Below are positions 51,069 through 60,345 of a stretch of 64,000 nt of DNA, in pieces. The position numbers and the translations under genes were made by a program. The notes below the pieces were generated by a model. It worked only from the letters and a program-made list of their open reading frames with translations, made no database searches and was not told where the DNA came from. Source of the DNA: Sphingosinicella sp963974575 (lineage in GTDB: Bacteria > Pseudomonadota > Alphaproteobacteria > Sphingomonadales > Sphingomonadaceae); the NCBI RefSeq assembly GCF_963974575.1, contig NZ_CAXBBQ010000011.1:1-64000 (forward strand), read 5' to 3'. Numbering within the stretch: position 1 is the first letter of the stretch; each line of letters begins with the position of its first letter.

Positions 51069-52066
51069 GCAGAGACCCTCACCGCGTCGCCGTTGCTCAG
51101 CTTCAGCGCATCGGCCGCTTCTTTGGTGATCGTCACGGCGGTCTCGCCAACGCGGGCCGCCGCGCGCACCGATCGGAACCCGTCGATCTGTGTCGTCGAT
51201 AGCAGCGCTTGGCGCTCACCGGGCTCGCCGATCTCCAGCCGCAGCGTTTGCGTTGCGCGGATCGTGGCGACCTCGGCTGCCGAACAGGTCATCGTCGGCC
51301 CGCCGTCGAAAATGTCGATCAGGCCCGAGCGTTCGAAGCCTTCCTTCTCCAGCAGCGTCAGCGCCGGCTCGCCGTCGCGATGAACACGCCCGATCGCCGC
51401 GCGCGCGTCCGCATCGATGAGGTCGACATAGATCGGGTGGCGCGGCGCGAGGTCGAGGATGAACTGACCATCCGTGGAGGTCACCATGCGGTCCGCCTCC
51501 TCGAACGGCAGCCGAAAGAACTTGGAGGCGACACCTTCCCAGAACGGCGAATGGCCGGTCTCGTCGAACCAGCCGCGCAGCTCCGCCATGATGGTGTGCG
51601 AAAAGCGCGTCGGCTCGGCGCCGATCAGCATGTAGCGCGAGCGCGCGAGCAGGCTCCCCGCACCGCCGCTGCGCCGCTCGGGCCGAAGGAACAGCGATCC
51701 CACCTCGGTCCACCCGCCGCACTCGTTCACCAGCACCAGCGCCTGATGGTCGAAGCGCGTCCCGATGGCCGACGAATATTGCGCGAGCGTCATCACGCGG
51801 AACGAAAAGTGCGGGCGTTTCAGTCCCACGGCGGCACGAACCCCGGCCAGCCCCTCGACCCGTCCGGTCTCGGTGTCCTCCAGCATGATCGTGTACCACG
51901 CCTCGGCAGGCGCGATGGCGCCCGTGAAGCTCGCCTCCGCGAGTTCAAGGCGCGCCGCAAGCGTCGCCTCGTCCTCAGGCAGGCTGGTGAACCCGCGGCC
52001 TGAAAGCACCGCGAGTTCCATCATCACATCAAGGTCGGCCGGGCCTGCCGGCCGGATCACCAGCAT
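51065..52066 (-). CDS. astA: Arginine N-succinyltransferase
   Basis: A 333-residue acyltransferase that moves succinyl from succinyl-CoA to the arginine alpha-amino group, committing arginine to the AST pathway. MLVIRPAGPADLDVMMELAV is the family start. LFLRPERRSGGAGSLLARSR is the CoA-binding stretch, and PIYVDLIDADARAAIGRVH is typical. It overlaps astC by one base and astD by four, so translation is coupled. Confidence 0.94.
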   Translation of the reverse strand: MLVIRPAGPADLDVMMELAVLSGRGFTSLPEDEATLAARLELAEASFTGAIAPAEAWYTIMLEDTETGRVEGLAGVRAAVGLKRPHFSFRVMTLAQYSSAIGTRFDHQALVLVNECGGWTEVGSLFLRPERRSGGAGSLLARSRYMLIGAEPTRFSHTIMAELRGWFDETGHSPFWEGVASKFFRLPFEEADRMVTSTDGQFILDLAPRHPIYVDLIDADARAAIGRVHRDGEPALTLLEKEGFERSGLIDIFDGGPTMTCSAAEVATIRATQTLRLEIGEPGERQALLSTTQIDGFRSVRAAARVGETAVTITKEAADALKLSNGDAVRVSA

Positions 52067-53262
52067 CAGGCCGCCTTGGCGAGGCGCGTCCGCGCATCCG
52101 CGAACGCCGCGTCGAGCCGCTTCACGACCTCCGCCGCCTCGGCGCTGGAAAGCAGCAGCGAAGGCAGCAGGCGCACGCAGTTTTCGCCGCCGCCCGCAAC
52201 AAGAATGCCGTGATTGCGCGCCAGCGCCATGAACTCGCGGTTGTTGGGCACGAGCTTCAGGCCGATCAGCATCCCCTTGCCGCGGACTTCGACGATCAGA
52301 TCGCTGTGCTTGTTTTTAAGCGCGTTCAGTTGCTCCACGAGTTCGGCCGAAACAGCGCGGGCGTGCGCCAGCGTCTCTTCCTTGGAGATTTCGTCGAACG
52401 CCGCGATGCCCACGGCCATGGCGAGCGGATTGCCGCCGAAGGTGGAACCGTGCGTGCCGACGACCATGCCCTTCGCCGCTTCTCGCGTAGCGAGGAACGC
52501 GCCGACCGGGAAACCGCCGCCGAGCGCCTTGGCGATCGCCATGATGTCCGGCTCCACGCCTTCGAACCACTGGTGCGCGAACAGCTTGCCCGTGCGCCCC
52601 ATGCCGCTCTGCACCTCGTCATAAATGAGGAGCACGCCGTGCTGCGTGCAGAGGTCGCGCACGCGCTTCAACCATTCGCCGGTCAGCGCCCGTGCGCCGC
52701 CCTCGCCCTGCACGGGCTCCACGATCACCGCCGCCGTCGTCGGCCGCGCAATCGCTTCGGCAATGCCCGCCTCGTCGTCGAGGGTCAGCTGCACGTAGCC
52801 CGGAAGCCGGGGTCCGAAGCCGTCGAGATACGATGCGTTGCCCGATGCGTTCACTGCCGCGTAGGTGCGGCCGTGGAACGAGCCCGCGAAGCCGATCACG
52901 TCGATCCGCTCCGGCGCGCCGTTCACATGGTGATATCGCCGCGCGGTCTTCAGTGCGCCTTCGATCGCCTCGGACCCAGAATTGCCGAAGAACACGACGT
53001 CCGCGAACGTCGAATCGATCAGGCGCTCAGCCAGCGCCTCCTGCCCCGGAATGCGGAAGATGTTGGAAACGTGCCACAGCTTCTTCGCCTGTGCTTCGAG
53101 CGCGGCGACCAGCTTCGGGTGCGCGTGGCCAAGCCCGTCGGTCGCAATGCCCATCACGCAGTCGAGCCAGCGGTTGCCGTCGACATCATAGAGCCACGAC
53201 CCCTCACCGCGATCGACGACGAGCGGTGCCCGGCTGTAAACCCCAAGCAAATTGTCGGACAT
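52066..53262 (-). CDS. astC: Acetylornithine/succinylornithine aminotransferase family
   Basis: A 398-residue class III PLP aminotransferase. The PLP Lys is in AIAKALGGGFPVGAF (about 243). Cofactor contacts are GNSGSEAIEGALKTARRYHH and LLIYDEVQSGMGRTGK. In this operon it should act on succinylornithine (AstC); the same fold serves arginine synthesis as ArgD, and one enzyme can do both. The start MSDNLL has GGAG about seven bases upstream. It begins the astC-astA-astD unit. Confidence 0.9.
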   Translation of the reverse strand: MSDNLLGVYSRAPLVVDRGEGSWLYDVDGNRWLDCVMGIATDGLGHAHPKLVAALEAQAKKLWHVSNIFRIPGQEALAERLIDSTFADVVFFGNSGSEAIEGALKTARRYHHVNGAPERIDVIGFAGSFHGRTYAAVNASGNASYLDGFGPRLPGYVQLTLDDEAGIAEAIARPTTAAVIVEPVQGEGGARALTGEWLKRVRDLCTQHGVLLIYDEVQSGMGRTGKLFAHQWFEGVEPDIMAIAKALGGGFPVGAFLATREAAKGMVVGTHGSTFGGNPLAMAVGIAAFDEISKEETLAHARAVSAELVEQLNALKNKHSDLIVEVRGKGMLIGLKLVPNNREFMALARNHGILVAGGGENCVRLLPSLLLSSAEAAEVVKRLDAAFADARTRLAKAA

Positions 53263-53302
53263 GGTCTTCTCCATCAAAAAGAGTTCGGCGCTGCTTACCG
53301 CG

Positions 53303-54316
53303 TTACGCTGCGCGCGTCATCGCGAAGATGCCGGTCGCGTTGCCGCTGTCGAAACGCAAGTCGAGTGCGCCGCTCGCGGGGTCCGCGTCGCGCGTGATGA
53401 ACTCGTAGAACGAGCCCGGCACGGTGCGGCGCACGCCGCCCGCGAACTTGCGCTCAAACGTATCGGCGCGGAATGCCGTCTGCCGCACGCGCCCACTGCT
53501 CGACACTTCCACCGCGTCCTTCATCGGCCGGCCTTCGGCCTTCAGCCGCGCGGCGAGCGCATCGACATCGGCCACGCGGTCGGTCGCGTGGTTGAAAGCG
53601 TTACCCTCCGTCGCGATCCACGCCGCTTCGCCCGAGCGCGCGAGCAGCGCCTCATAGTCGCCGAGCGTCACGGGGTCGTGATGGCAGTCGAAACAGGCGA
53701 CGATGGCCGGCAGTGCCACCAGCGCATCGGCGAGCGGTACGCTGCCGTCCGTCGCGAAAGCCGCGAGCACGTCCTGCGCGTCGGCGTTCAGCGGATCGCG
53801 CGTCGTGCCGAAAACACGCTCGGCGGCGCGCACGAAGCCCTCGTCGAAGCGCTCGACATGAAGCTCGCTCACGAAGAACTGCGGGATCGCCTCCGGTGCG
53901 TCGAGATGGCAGTAAGCGCGACCCGTCATCCGCAGCGCGGGCAGCGGATACGTGTCGGCCACGCGGTAGCCGAGCGGCTCCAGGATGCGCTGGAACGCGT
54001 CCTGTCCGGCGGGGAGCGCACCGGTCGGGCCTTCCCGGAAGCGCACGGTGCGCAGCGCGCCGTGGTCGAATGTGATGCGCTCGCCGCGCGCCACCGTATC
54101 CGCCACATAGGCCGCGCCGCTCGGCACGCGCCTCAGCAGGTCGTCGAACAGCAGCACGTTCAGCGCCATCGCAAATGCCGCGCGTGAGACGGTCTCGCCG
54201 GTTTCCGCAAGAAGCGCCGCATCGATGGAGAGTGCGCCGAGCGCCTTCGCGCCGCCTTGCGGTCCCAACGTATCGATCACCAACCGTTCGACCGCGCCTA
54301 CATTCGCATTCGACAT
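53303..54316 (-). CDS. DUF1338 protein, 2-oxoadipate dioxygenase/decarboxylase family
   Basis: A 337-residue protein of the DUF1338/HglS type. Members studied convert 2-oxoadipate to 2-hydroxyglutarate using a metal in a VOC-like fold. Conserved stretches include GRAYCHLDAPEAIPQFFVSE, FDCHHDPVTLGDY and NAFNHATDRV, with likely metal His. It is shorter than HglS (about 460 residues), so it may belong to a subgroup with another keto-acid substrate. It lies 40 bases upstream of astC on the same strand and is divergent from a LysR gene. Confidence 0.82.
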   Translation of the reverse strand: MSNANVGAVERLVIDTLGPQGGAKALGALSIDAALLAETGETVSRAAFAMALNVLLFDDLLRRVPSGAAYVADTVARGERITFDHGALRTVRFREGPTGALPAGQDAFQRILEPLGYRVADTYPLPALRMTGRAYCHLDAPEAIPQFFVSELHVERFDEGFVRAAERVFGTTRDPLNADAQDVLAAFATDGSVPLADALVALPAIVACFDCHHDPVTLGDYEALLARSGEAAWIATEGNAFNHATDRVADVDALAARLKAEGRPMKDAVEVSSSGRVRQTAFRADTFERKFAGGVRRTVPGSFYEFITRDADPASGALDLRFDSGNATGIFAMTRAA

Positions 54317-54404
54317 GATAAAACTCCCAACGTTCCAGAGCCGATTGTCAGGAAATCACAAAGATGGCAAACAAGGAGCCTTCATCTACTCATGCGATTT
54401 TGGA

Positions 54405-55292
54405 ATGAATGAACGCCGCCACCTGCCGCCGATCGGCGCGCTCACCAGCTTCGCCGCCGCCGCGCGTCACGGCAGCTTCTCGCGCGCCGGGGAAGAGGTC
54501 GGACTGACGCAGAGCGCCGTAAGCCGCCAGATTGCCCTTCTGGAAGACTGGCTGCAGACGCCGCTGTTCGACCGCACGGGCCGCCGCGTCGCGCTGAATG
54601 CCGACGGCCGCGCTTATGCCGACGAGATAACCCCCGCGCTCGATCGCATCCGCCGCGCCACCGCCCGTCTCGCCTCGCGGCGGCCGGACAATGCTCTCAG
54701 CATCGCCACCCTGCCCAGCTTCGGGATGCGCTGGCTCGCGCCCCGCCTCCCCCGCTTCACGGCCGAACACCCCGACCTCGTCGTCAATTTCGCCGCGCGG
54801 TCGGACACGTTCGATTTCGCTGAGGAGGATTTCGACGCCGCGATCCACTTCGGCCTGCCCGATTGGCCCGGCGCGGCGCACGATTTCCTGTTCCGCGAAA
54901 CCTCGATTCCCGTCTGCGCGCCCGCATGGCTCGCCGCAAACCCGCTCGCCGCGCCCGCCGACCTCATCGGCAAGCCACTCTTGTTCCAGACCTCGCGCAA
55001 GGACGCATGGACCCGCTGGTTTCGCCTCGCCGGAGTAACCACGCCCACCGTATCCGGCCCGACCTTCGAACATTTCCTGATGCTCGCGCAGGCCGCCGCG
55101 GCGGGCGCGGGCGCCGCGCTCATCCCCAGCTTCCTCATAGAGCCGGAGCTTGCATCGGGCGCCCTCGTCTCGCCCTTCGATCTGCCGCTCGCCACTGACG
55201 ACGCTTATTATCTCGTCTCCCCCGAAAGCGGCGGCAACGAAGCCCTCGCCCGCTTCCGCGACTGGGTGGTGCGCGAGGCCGCGTCATCGTAG
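54405..55292 (+). CDS. LysR-family transcriptional regulator (GcvA-like)
   Basis: A 295-residue regulator. The helix-turn-helix (about 8-65) contains LTSFAAAARHGSFSRAGEEV and LTQSAVSRQIALLEDWL, and the periplasmic-binding-like ligand domain spans about 90-290. The start MNERRHLPP follows 60 longer-frame residues that do not belong. Position opposite the DUF1338 and ast genes suggests it controls them in response to an amino acid or keto acid. The 88-base gap should contain its T-N11-A site; none is striking. Confidence 0.87.
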   Translation: MNERRHLPPIGALTSFAAAARHGSFSRAGEEVGLTQSAVSRQIALLEDWLQTPLFDRTGRRVALNADGRAYADEITPALDRIRRATARLASRRPDNALSIATLPSFGMRWLAPRLPRFTAEHPDLVVNFAARSDTFDFAEEDFDAAIHFGLPDWPGAAHDFLFRETSIPVCAPAWLAANPLAAPADLIGKPLLFQTSRKDAWTRWFRLAGVTTPTVSGPTFEHFLMLAQAAAAGAGAALIPSFLIEPELASGALVSPFDLPLATDDAYYLVSPESGGNEALARFRDWVVREAASS

Positions 55293-55330
55293 CGCTTGGC
55301 GCGCCCTGCGCGCTGCATTAATCCCGCCGC

Positions 55331-56353
55331 ATGACCTCTCCTGCCCGCCCCCGCGCCATTGCGCTCTGGCTTTATGTCGTCGCAGCGCTCGTCTTCGCGA
55401 TGGTCGTCGTCGGCGGCATCACGCGTCTCACCGAATCCGGCCTGTCGATGGTCCGCTGGGAGCCGATCTCGGGCGTCGTCCCGCCCTTGAATGATGCGGA
55501 GTGGCACGCAGAATTCGAAGCCTACAAGGCCTACCCCGAATACCAGAAGGTCAACCGGGGCATGTCACTGTCCGAGTTCAAGGCGATCTTTTTCTGGGAA
55601 TATCTGCACCGCGTGCTCGGCCGCTTCATCGGCCTCGCCTTCTCGTTGCCGCTCGCGTGGTTCTGGGTTCGCCGGGCGATCCCCGAAGGCTACAAGCCGC
55701 GCCTGCTCGCGCTCCTGTCGCTCGGCGCCTTACAGGGGGCGATCGGCTGGTGGATGGTCGCCTCCGGCCTCATCGACCGGCCGGACGTCGCGCACGACCG
55801 CCTCGCCGTGCATCTCGGCACCGCACTTTTCATCCTTGGCGGGCTCGTCTGGACCGCGCGCGATCTCATGGCGCTCCACCGCCGCGAAGGCCGCTCGCGG
55901 CTCACAGGTTTCGCCGTGCTGGCGCTTTCGGCGCTGGCGATCCAGATCGTCCTCGGGGCGTTCGTCGCCGGGCTCAATGCCGGGCACGCCTTTGCCGAAT
56001 GGCCGCTCATGGGCGGGCGCTTTTTCCCCGAAGGCGTGCAGTGGCTGGAGCCGCTTTGGCGCAACGTCGTGGACAACCCCGTCGTCGTGCAGTGGGTGCA
56101 CCGCTGGTGGGCGTGGATCGCCGCGGCGCTGCTCGTCCTGCTTTCCGTGCGCACGGCGCGTGAAAGCGGGGGCAGCGCGCCACGTCTGGTGCTGCTTCTG
56201 CTCACTGCGCAGATCATCCTCGGCATCGCCACGCTGCTCACCGGCGTGGCGCTCCACGTGGCGGTCGCGCATCAGGCGGTCGCCGCGCTGCTGGTGTGGA
56301 CGGCGGTTTCGTGCGCGCATGGCCTCGGCAGGCCGGGATACCGGATGCACTGA
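55331..56353 (+). CDS. ctaA: Heme A synthase (CtaA/COX15)
   Basis: A 340-residue inner-membrane protein with eight predicted helices that oxidises heme O to heme A for cytochrome aa3-type oxidases. Heme-ligand His lie in WEYLHRVLGRFIG, VAHDRLAVHLG, VQWVHRWWAW and VAVAHQAVAALL. GGITRLTESGLSMVRWEPI is the family start. There is no other cytochrome oxidase gene in the window. It is transcribed towards the ribosomal genes but has its own gap before their promoter. Confidence 0.95.
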   Translation: MTSPARPRAIALWLYVVAALVFAMVVVGGITRLTESGLSMVRWEPISGVVPPLNDAEWHAEFEAYKAYPEYQKVNRGMSLSEFKAIFFWEYLHRVLGRFIGLAFSLPLAWFWVRRAIPEGYKPRLLALLSLGALQGAIGWWMVASGLIDRPDVAHDRLAVHLGTALFILGGLVWTARDLMALHRREGRSRLTGFAVLALSALAIQIVLGAFVAGLNAGHAFAEWPLMGGRFFPEGVQWLEPLWRNVVDNPVVVQWVHRWWAWIAAALLVLLSVRTARESGGSAPRLVLLLLTAQIILGIATLLTGVALHVAVAHQAVAALLVWTAVSCAHGLGRPGYRMH

Positions 56354-56421
56354 AAGCCACTGATTCCGTTTGTAAATTTGCCTGAACACCATAATACCCC
56401 ACGCCTAAGCGCCTATTTCAC

Positions 56422-56450
56422 TTGACGCTTTTGCGGCGCTCCATCATATG
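56422..56450 (+). promoter_or_regulatory. Sigma70 promoter of rplM-rpsI
   Basis: TTGACG (56422-56427), 17 bases, CATATG (56445-56450). The near-consensus -35 and ideal spacing fit a strong ribosomal-protein promoter. Transcription would begin about 50 bases before rplM. Confidence 0.6.
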
Positions 56451-56463
56451 CCGCGCCGTTCAC

Positions 56464-56494
56464 GCGGGCGGCTTCATGCGGCCCGCCTTTGTTT
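56464..56494 (+). promoter_or_regulatory. Leader hairpin before rplM (possible attenuator)
   Basis: GCGGGC (56464-56469) pairs with GCCCGC (56481-56486) around an 11-base loop and is followed by CTTTGTTTT. This looks like an intrinsic terminator inside the 5' UTR, 12 bases before the start codon. L13 leaders that bind their own protein are known in other groups. A like role here is inference. Confidence 0.45.
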
Positions 56495-56506
56495 TGGGAT
56501 CGAACC

Positions 56507-56980
56507 ATGCACACCAAGTCCACGGTCTCGGCGAAGCCCGCCGAAGTCGAAAAAAAGTGGCTGCTGATCGATGCCGACGGTCTCGTCGTGGGCCGTCTCG
56601 CTTCGATCATCGCCAATCGCCTGCGCGGCAAGCACAAGGCGATCTACACGCCGCACGTCGATTGCGGCGACAACGTCATCGTCATCAACGCGGGTAAGGT
56701 CCGCTTCACGGGCAACAAGCTCAAGGACAAGACCTACTACCGCCACACCGGCTATCCGGGCGGCATCAAGGCCGTCACCGCCGGCAAGATTCTCGATGGC
56801 CGCTTCCCGGAGCGCGTGCTCGAGAAGGCTATCGAGCGCATGGTTCCGCGCGGGCCGCTCGGCCGCGCGCAGATGCGCAACCTTCGCATCTATGCGGGCG
56901 CAGAGCATCCGCATGTCGCACAGAATCCGCAGGTCGTCGACGTCGGGTCGATGAACCGCAAGAACAAGGTGGGTGCCTAA
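56507..56980 (+). CDS. rplM: 50S ribosomal protein L13
   Basis: A 157-residue protein. KKWLLIDADGLVVGRLASII, KHKAIYTPHVDCGDNVIVIN and KTYYRHTGYPGGIK are L13 blocks. The start MHTKSTVSAKP is used; a TTG six codons earlier adds nothing family-like. It is followed by rpsI after three bases, the universal rplM-rpsI pair. Confidence 0.98.
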   Translation: MHTKSTVSAKPAEVEKKWLLIDADGLVVGRLASIIANRLRGKHKAIYTPHVDCGDNVIVINAGKVRFTGNKLKDKTYYRHTGYPGGIKAVTAGKILDGRFPERVLEKAIERMVPRGPLGRAQMRNLRIYAGAEHPHVAQNPQVVDVGSMNRKNKVGA

Positions 56981-56983
56981 GTC

Positions 56984-57496
56984 ATGGCTGAAGAGAAAAT
57001 GGGTCTTGAGGATCTGAAGGATCTTGCCGTCGAAACCGTCGCCGACACCGGCACGGGTGCGCCTGTGGTCGTCTCATCCGCACCGCTGCGCGAAAAGGAA
57101 ATCGACGCGCAGGGCCGTGCTTACGCCACCGGCCGCCGCAAGGATGCCGTCGCCCGCGTCTGGATCAAGCCGGGCACCGGCAAAATCACGGTCAACGGCC
57201 GCGATCAGACCGTGTATTTCGCGCGTCCGACGCTGCGCCTCGTCATCAACCAGCCCTTCGACGTGTCGGAGCGCGGCGGCCAGTTCGATGTGGTCGCCAC
57301 CGTTTCGGGCGGCGGGCTTTCGGGTCAGGCCGGCGCAGTAAAGCACGGCATCAGCCAGGCTCTCACCAAGTTCGAGCCGGAACTGCGCGGCGTCGTCAAG
57401 GCTGCGGGTTTCCTCACCCGCGACAGCCGCACCGTCGAGCGCAAGAAGTACGGCCGCGCCAAGGCGCGCAAGAGCTTCCAGTTCTCGAAGCGCTAG
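56984..57496 (+). CDS. rpsI: 30S ribosomal protein S9
   Basis: A 170-residue protein. The first 45 or so residues are an acidic N-terminal extension common in alphaproteobacteria. The S9 core starts at YATGRRKDAVARVWI and ends in the strongly basic tail RAKARKSFQFSKR, which reaches the P-site tRNA. Co-transcribed with rplM and closed by a terminator. Confidence 0.98.
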   Translation: MAEEKMGLEDLKDLAVETVADTGTGAPVVVSSAPLREKEIDAQGRAYATGRRKDAVARVWIKPGTGKITVNGRDQTVYFARPTLRLVINQPFDVSERGGQFDVVATVSGGGLSGQAGAVKHGISQALTKFEPELRGVVKAAGFLTRDSRTVERKKYGRAKARKSFQFSKR

Positions 57497-57517
57497 TCCG
57501 CTTTCAGAATCACGTTC

Positions 57518-57545
57518 AAAGGGCCGGCCGCAACGCCGGCCCTTT
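57518..57545 (+). terminator. Terminator of rplM-rpsI
   Basis: AAAGGGCCGGC (57518-57528) pairs with GCCGGCCCTTT (57535-57545) around CGCAAC. A perfect 11-bp stem is followed by only a weak T-rich stretch (CCGTTT). Confidence 0.8.
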
Positions 57546-57579
57546 CCGTTTGGGGGGAGTGCCGCTAAGCCTTGGCGCC

Positions 57580-59634
57580 ATGTTCCGCGCCGTTCTCCTG
57601 CTGCTTGCCGCCCTCGCGTCGCCCGCCCTTGCGGCAAGCGCCGTGCAGAACCCCAACACCCGCGTCGAGCTGATCGCGGAAAGCGCCGCGCCTGCGCCCG
57701 GCAAGACCGCAGTGCTCGCGATCGTCACGACGCCCCGCAAGGGCTGGCATACCTATTGGAAGAACCCCGGCAGCGCGGGCATCGAAACGCAGGCGGCGTG
57801 GACCCTGCCGGAGGGTGCCGCGGCCTCGGCCATCCGCTACCCCGTGCCGTCGACGTTCACCGTCTCGGGCATCATGAACTACGTGTTCGAAGGCGACGCG
57901 GCGCTGCTCGTCGACCTTTCCGTGCCGCAGCTTGCGCCCGGCACACCGCTCCCCGTGAAGGTGCGCGTCGATTATCTCGTCTGCGACGATGAACTCTGCG
58001 TCCCTGAAAGCGCGGACCTCGCGCTCGACCTCGAGGTCGGCGACGGGGCAGTTGATCCTGCCGCCGCACCGCGCTTCGAAAAGGCGCGCGCCGCTTTGCC
58101 TCGTCCGGTCGACTGGCCCGCGCGCTACGCCCATGCGGATGGCAAGTTCCGCCTCTCGGTCGATACCACCGGCGCGGGCGATGTCAGCCGCGCCTACTTT
58201 TTCCCCGAAGCCGACGGCGTTCTCGATTACGACGCGCCGCAGACTGTCAGCCGCAGCGGCGACACGCTCATCATCGAAACCACGGCAGGCGCCAATGCCG
58301 ATCCCGGCGCGGTGAGCGGCGTGCTACGCCTGGACCGCGCCGACGGCAGCCATTTCGGCGCCAGCCTCACCGCAAACGCGGGCGAGGTCGCGGCAGCGGG
58401 CGCGCCGCTCGCGTCTGCTGGACACGAACAGCATCAGCCCGGCCTGCCGTCCGCGCTCACTGCTCTCGCACTTGCCGTCCTCGGCGGCTTCATCCTCAAT
58501 GTGATGCCGTGCGTGTTCCCGATCCTCGGGCTCAAGGCGCTCAGCCTGGCAAACGGCGGCCATTCCGAAAGCGCCGCGCGGCGCGAAGCGCTTGCCTACA
58601 CAGCGGGTGTCGTCGGCACCTGCGTCGCACTCGGCGCCCTTATCCTCGCGCTTCGCGCGGCGGGCGCGCAGGTCGGATGGGCGTTCCAGCTTCAGGATCC
58701 GCGCGTCATCTTCCTGCTGCTGCTGCTCGTCACCGCCATCGCGCTCAACCTTGCCGGGCTGTTCGAAGTGCGCGCGCCGCAAGTCGGCGGCGATATGCTT
58801 GCATCGCGTGGCGGAACGCAGGGCGCGTTCTGGACCGGCGCACTTGCAGCAATCGTCGCTACGCCCTGCACCGGGCCGTTCATGGGCCTCGCGCTTGGTG
58901 CGGCCATTCTGCTTCCAACCGCGCTCGGTCTGCTCGTCTTCGCCGGGCTGGGGCTTGGTCTCGCCCTGCCCTTCATTCTGATCGGCTTCATCCCCGCGCT
59001 CCGCAATCGCCTGCCAAGGCCCGGTCCGTGGATGGTGACGTTCCGCCGCATCATGGCGCTGCCGATGTTCGCGACCGCCGTTGCACTCGCCTGGGTGCTC
59101 GGGCGGCAGGCGGGCGTTTCGGGCATGAGTTTCGGCATCGCCGCCGCCGTGTTCCTCGCTGCTGGGCTCTGGTGGGTCGGCATTCGCCAGCACGGCGGGC
59201 GCCCCGCCGCCGTGCCGCTCGTCGTTGCCGCGCTCTCCGTGGCAACCGTGCTCCTCATCACGCCGCGCGCCGAGGCGCCCGTCGCCAATGCGGCGCTGCC
59301 GAACGTCGAGCCCTTCACCGAAGCCCGCCTCGCCGCCCTTCGCGCCGAAGGCCCGGTGTTCGTCTATTTCACCGCCGACTGGTGCATCACCTGCAAGGTG
59401 AACGAAAACGGCGCCCTCTCCGCGCCCGCCGTCACCGCCGCCTTCACGGAGGCCGGAATCCCGACGCTCGTGGGCGATTGGACCAACGCCGATCCGGCAA
59501 TCACGCGCTTCCTCGAAAGCCATGGGCGCGCCGGTGTCCCGCTCTATCTCTTCTACGCGCGCGGCAAGGATGCGGAGGTGCTTCCGCAGCTTCTGAGCGA
59601 GGCGCTGATGCTGGAACTCGCCCGCCGCGCCTGA
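57580..59634 (+). CDS. DsbD/ScsB-type thiol:disulfide reductase
   Basis: A 684-residue membrane protein that passes electrons from cytoplasmic thioredoxin to the periplasm. It has a signal peptide (1-18, ALASPALA) and a periplasmic domain to about 285 with CDDELCVPE. Eight membrane helices follow, with redox Cys in NVMPCVFPILGLKAL and ATPCTGPFMGLALG. The C-terminal thioredoxin domain has YFTADWCITCKVNE (CxxC). The large N-terminal domain is nearer to ScsB than to E. coli DsbD. It is followed after 38 bases by a redoxin, a likely partner. Confidence 0.9.
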   Translation: MFRAVLLLLAALASPALAASAVQNPNTRVELIAESAAPAPGKTAVLAIVTTPRKGWHTYWKNPGSAGIETQAAWTLPEGAAASAIRYPVPSTFTVSGIMNYVFEGDAALLVDLSVPQLAPGTPLPVKVRVDYLVCDDELCVPESADLALDLEVGDGAVDPAAAPRFEKARAALPRPVDWPARYAHADGKFRLSVDTTGAGDVSRAYFFPEADGVLDYDAPQTVSRSGDTLIIETTAGANADPGAVSGVLRLDRADGSHFGASLTANAGEVAAAGAPLASAGHEQHQPGLPSALTALALAVLGGFILNVMPCVFPILGLKALSLANGGHSESAARREALAYTAGVVGTCVALGALILALRAAGAQVGWAFQLQDPRVIFLLLLLVTAIALNLAGLFEVRAPQVGGDMLASRGGTQGAFWTGALAAIVATPCTGPFMGLALGAAILLPTALGLLVFAGLGLGLALPFILIGFIPALRNRLPRPGPWMVTFRRIMALPMFATAVALAWVLGRQAGVSGMSFGIAAAVFLAAGLWWVGIRQHGGRPAAVPLVVAALSVATVLLITPRAEAPVANAALPNVEPFTEARLAALRAEGPVFVYFTADWCITCKVNENGALSAPAVTAAFTEAGIPTLVGDWTNADPAITRFLESHGRAGVPLYLFYARGKDAEVLPQLLSEALMLELARRA

Positions 59635-59672
59635 TTATGGCATCCTTTCCCTTCACCAAAGGGAGACGAGAC

Positions 59673-60275
59673 ATGAAAACAGCCATCGCCGCTTTCGCTG
59701 CCATCGCCTTCGCGGGAACCGCCTGGGCCGCCGAGGTCGGCAAGCCCGCCCCCGCCTTCACCGCGCAAACGGCAGCGGGCAAGACCGTCAGCCTCAAGGA
59801 TTTCGCCGGGAAAACCGTCGTTCTCGAATGGACGAATAGCGGCTGCCCGTTCGTGAAGAAGCACTACGATTCCGGCAACATGCAGAAACTGCAGGCCGAT
59901 GCGAAGGCGAAGGGCGTCGTCTGGCTCACCGTCAACAGCAGCGCGCCCGGCAAGCAGGGCTACGTCGACGGCGCGCTCGCCGCGAAGGAGATGAAGGACT
60001 GGACCTTCCAGCCGACCGCCTATCTGCTCGATCCGGCAGGCAAGATCGGCAAGGCCTATGATGCGCGCGCCACGCCGCACATGTACGTGATCGACGGCAA
60101 GGGCGTGCTTCGCTACGCGGGCGCGATCGACGACAAGCCGACCGCGAACCCCGCGGACATCAAGGCCGCGAAGAACTACGTCACCGCCGCGCTCGGCGAC
60201 GTTGCCGCCGGCCGCGCCGTCGCAAGCCCGGTCACCCGCGCCTACGGCTGCTCGGTGAAGTACCCGGACGCTTAA
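59673..60275 (+). CDS. Periplasmic redoxin/thioredoxin-fold protein with a single active-site Cys
   Basis: A 200-residue protein with a signal peptide (about 1-20, TAWAAE) and an AhpC/redoxin domain. The active site reads TNSGCPFVKKHY, with one Cys instead of CxxC. LLDPAGKIGKAYDARATPHM and YVIDGKGVLRYAGAIDDKP are typical. A Cys in the C-terminal AYGCSVKY could be the resolving residue. It could be a peroxiredoxin or a carrier fed by the DsbD-type protein just upstream. GGGAG precedes the start by seven bases. Confidence 0.87.
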   Translation: MKTAIAAFAAIAFAGTAWAAEVGKPAPAFTAQTAAGKTVSLKDFAGKTVVLEWTNSGCPFVKKHYDSGNMQKLQADAKAKGVVWLTVNSSAPGKQGYVDGALAAKEMKDWTFQPTAYLLDPAGKIGKAYDARATPHMYVIDGKGVLRYAGAIDDKPTANPADIKAAKNYVTAALGDVAAGRAVASPVTRAYGCSVKYPDA

Positions 60276-60345
60276 AGCGCCCTTAACCAGCGCGGCCCCA
60301 CCATGACCCTCGCGTACGTGTATCTGTCTCGCGGGGTCGTGGGTC

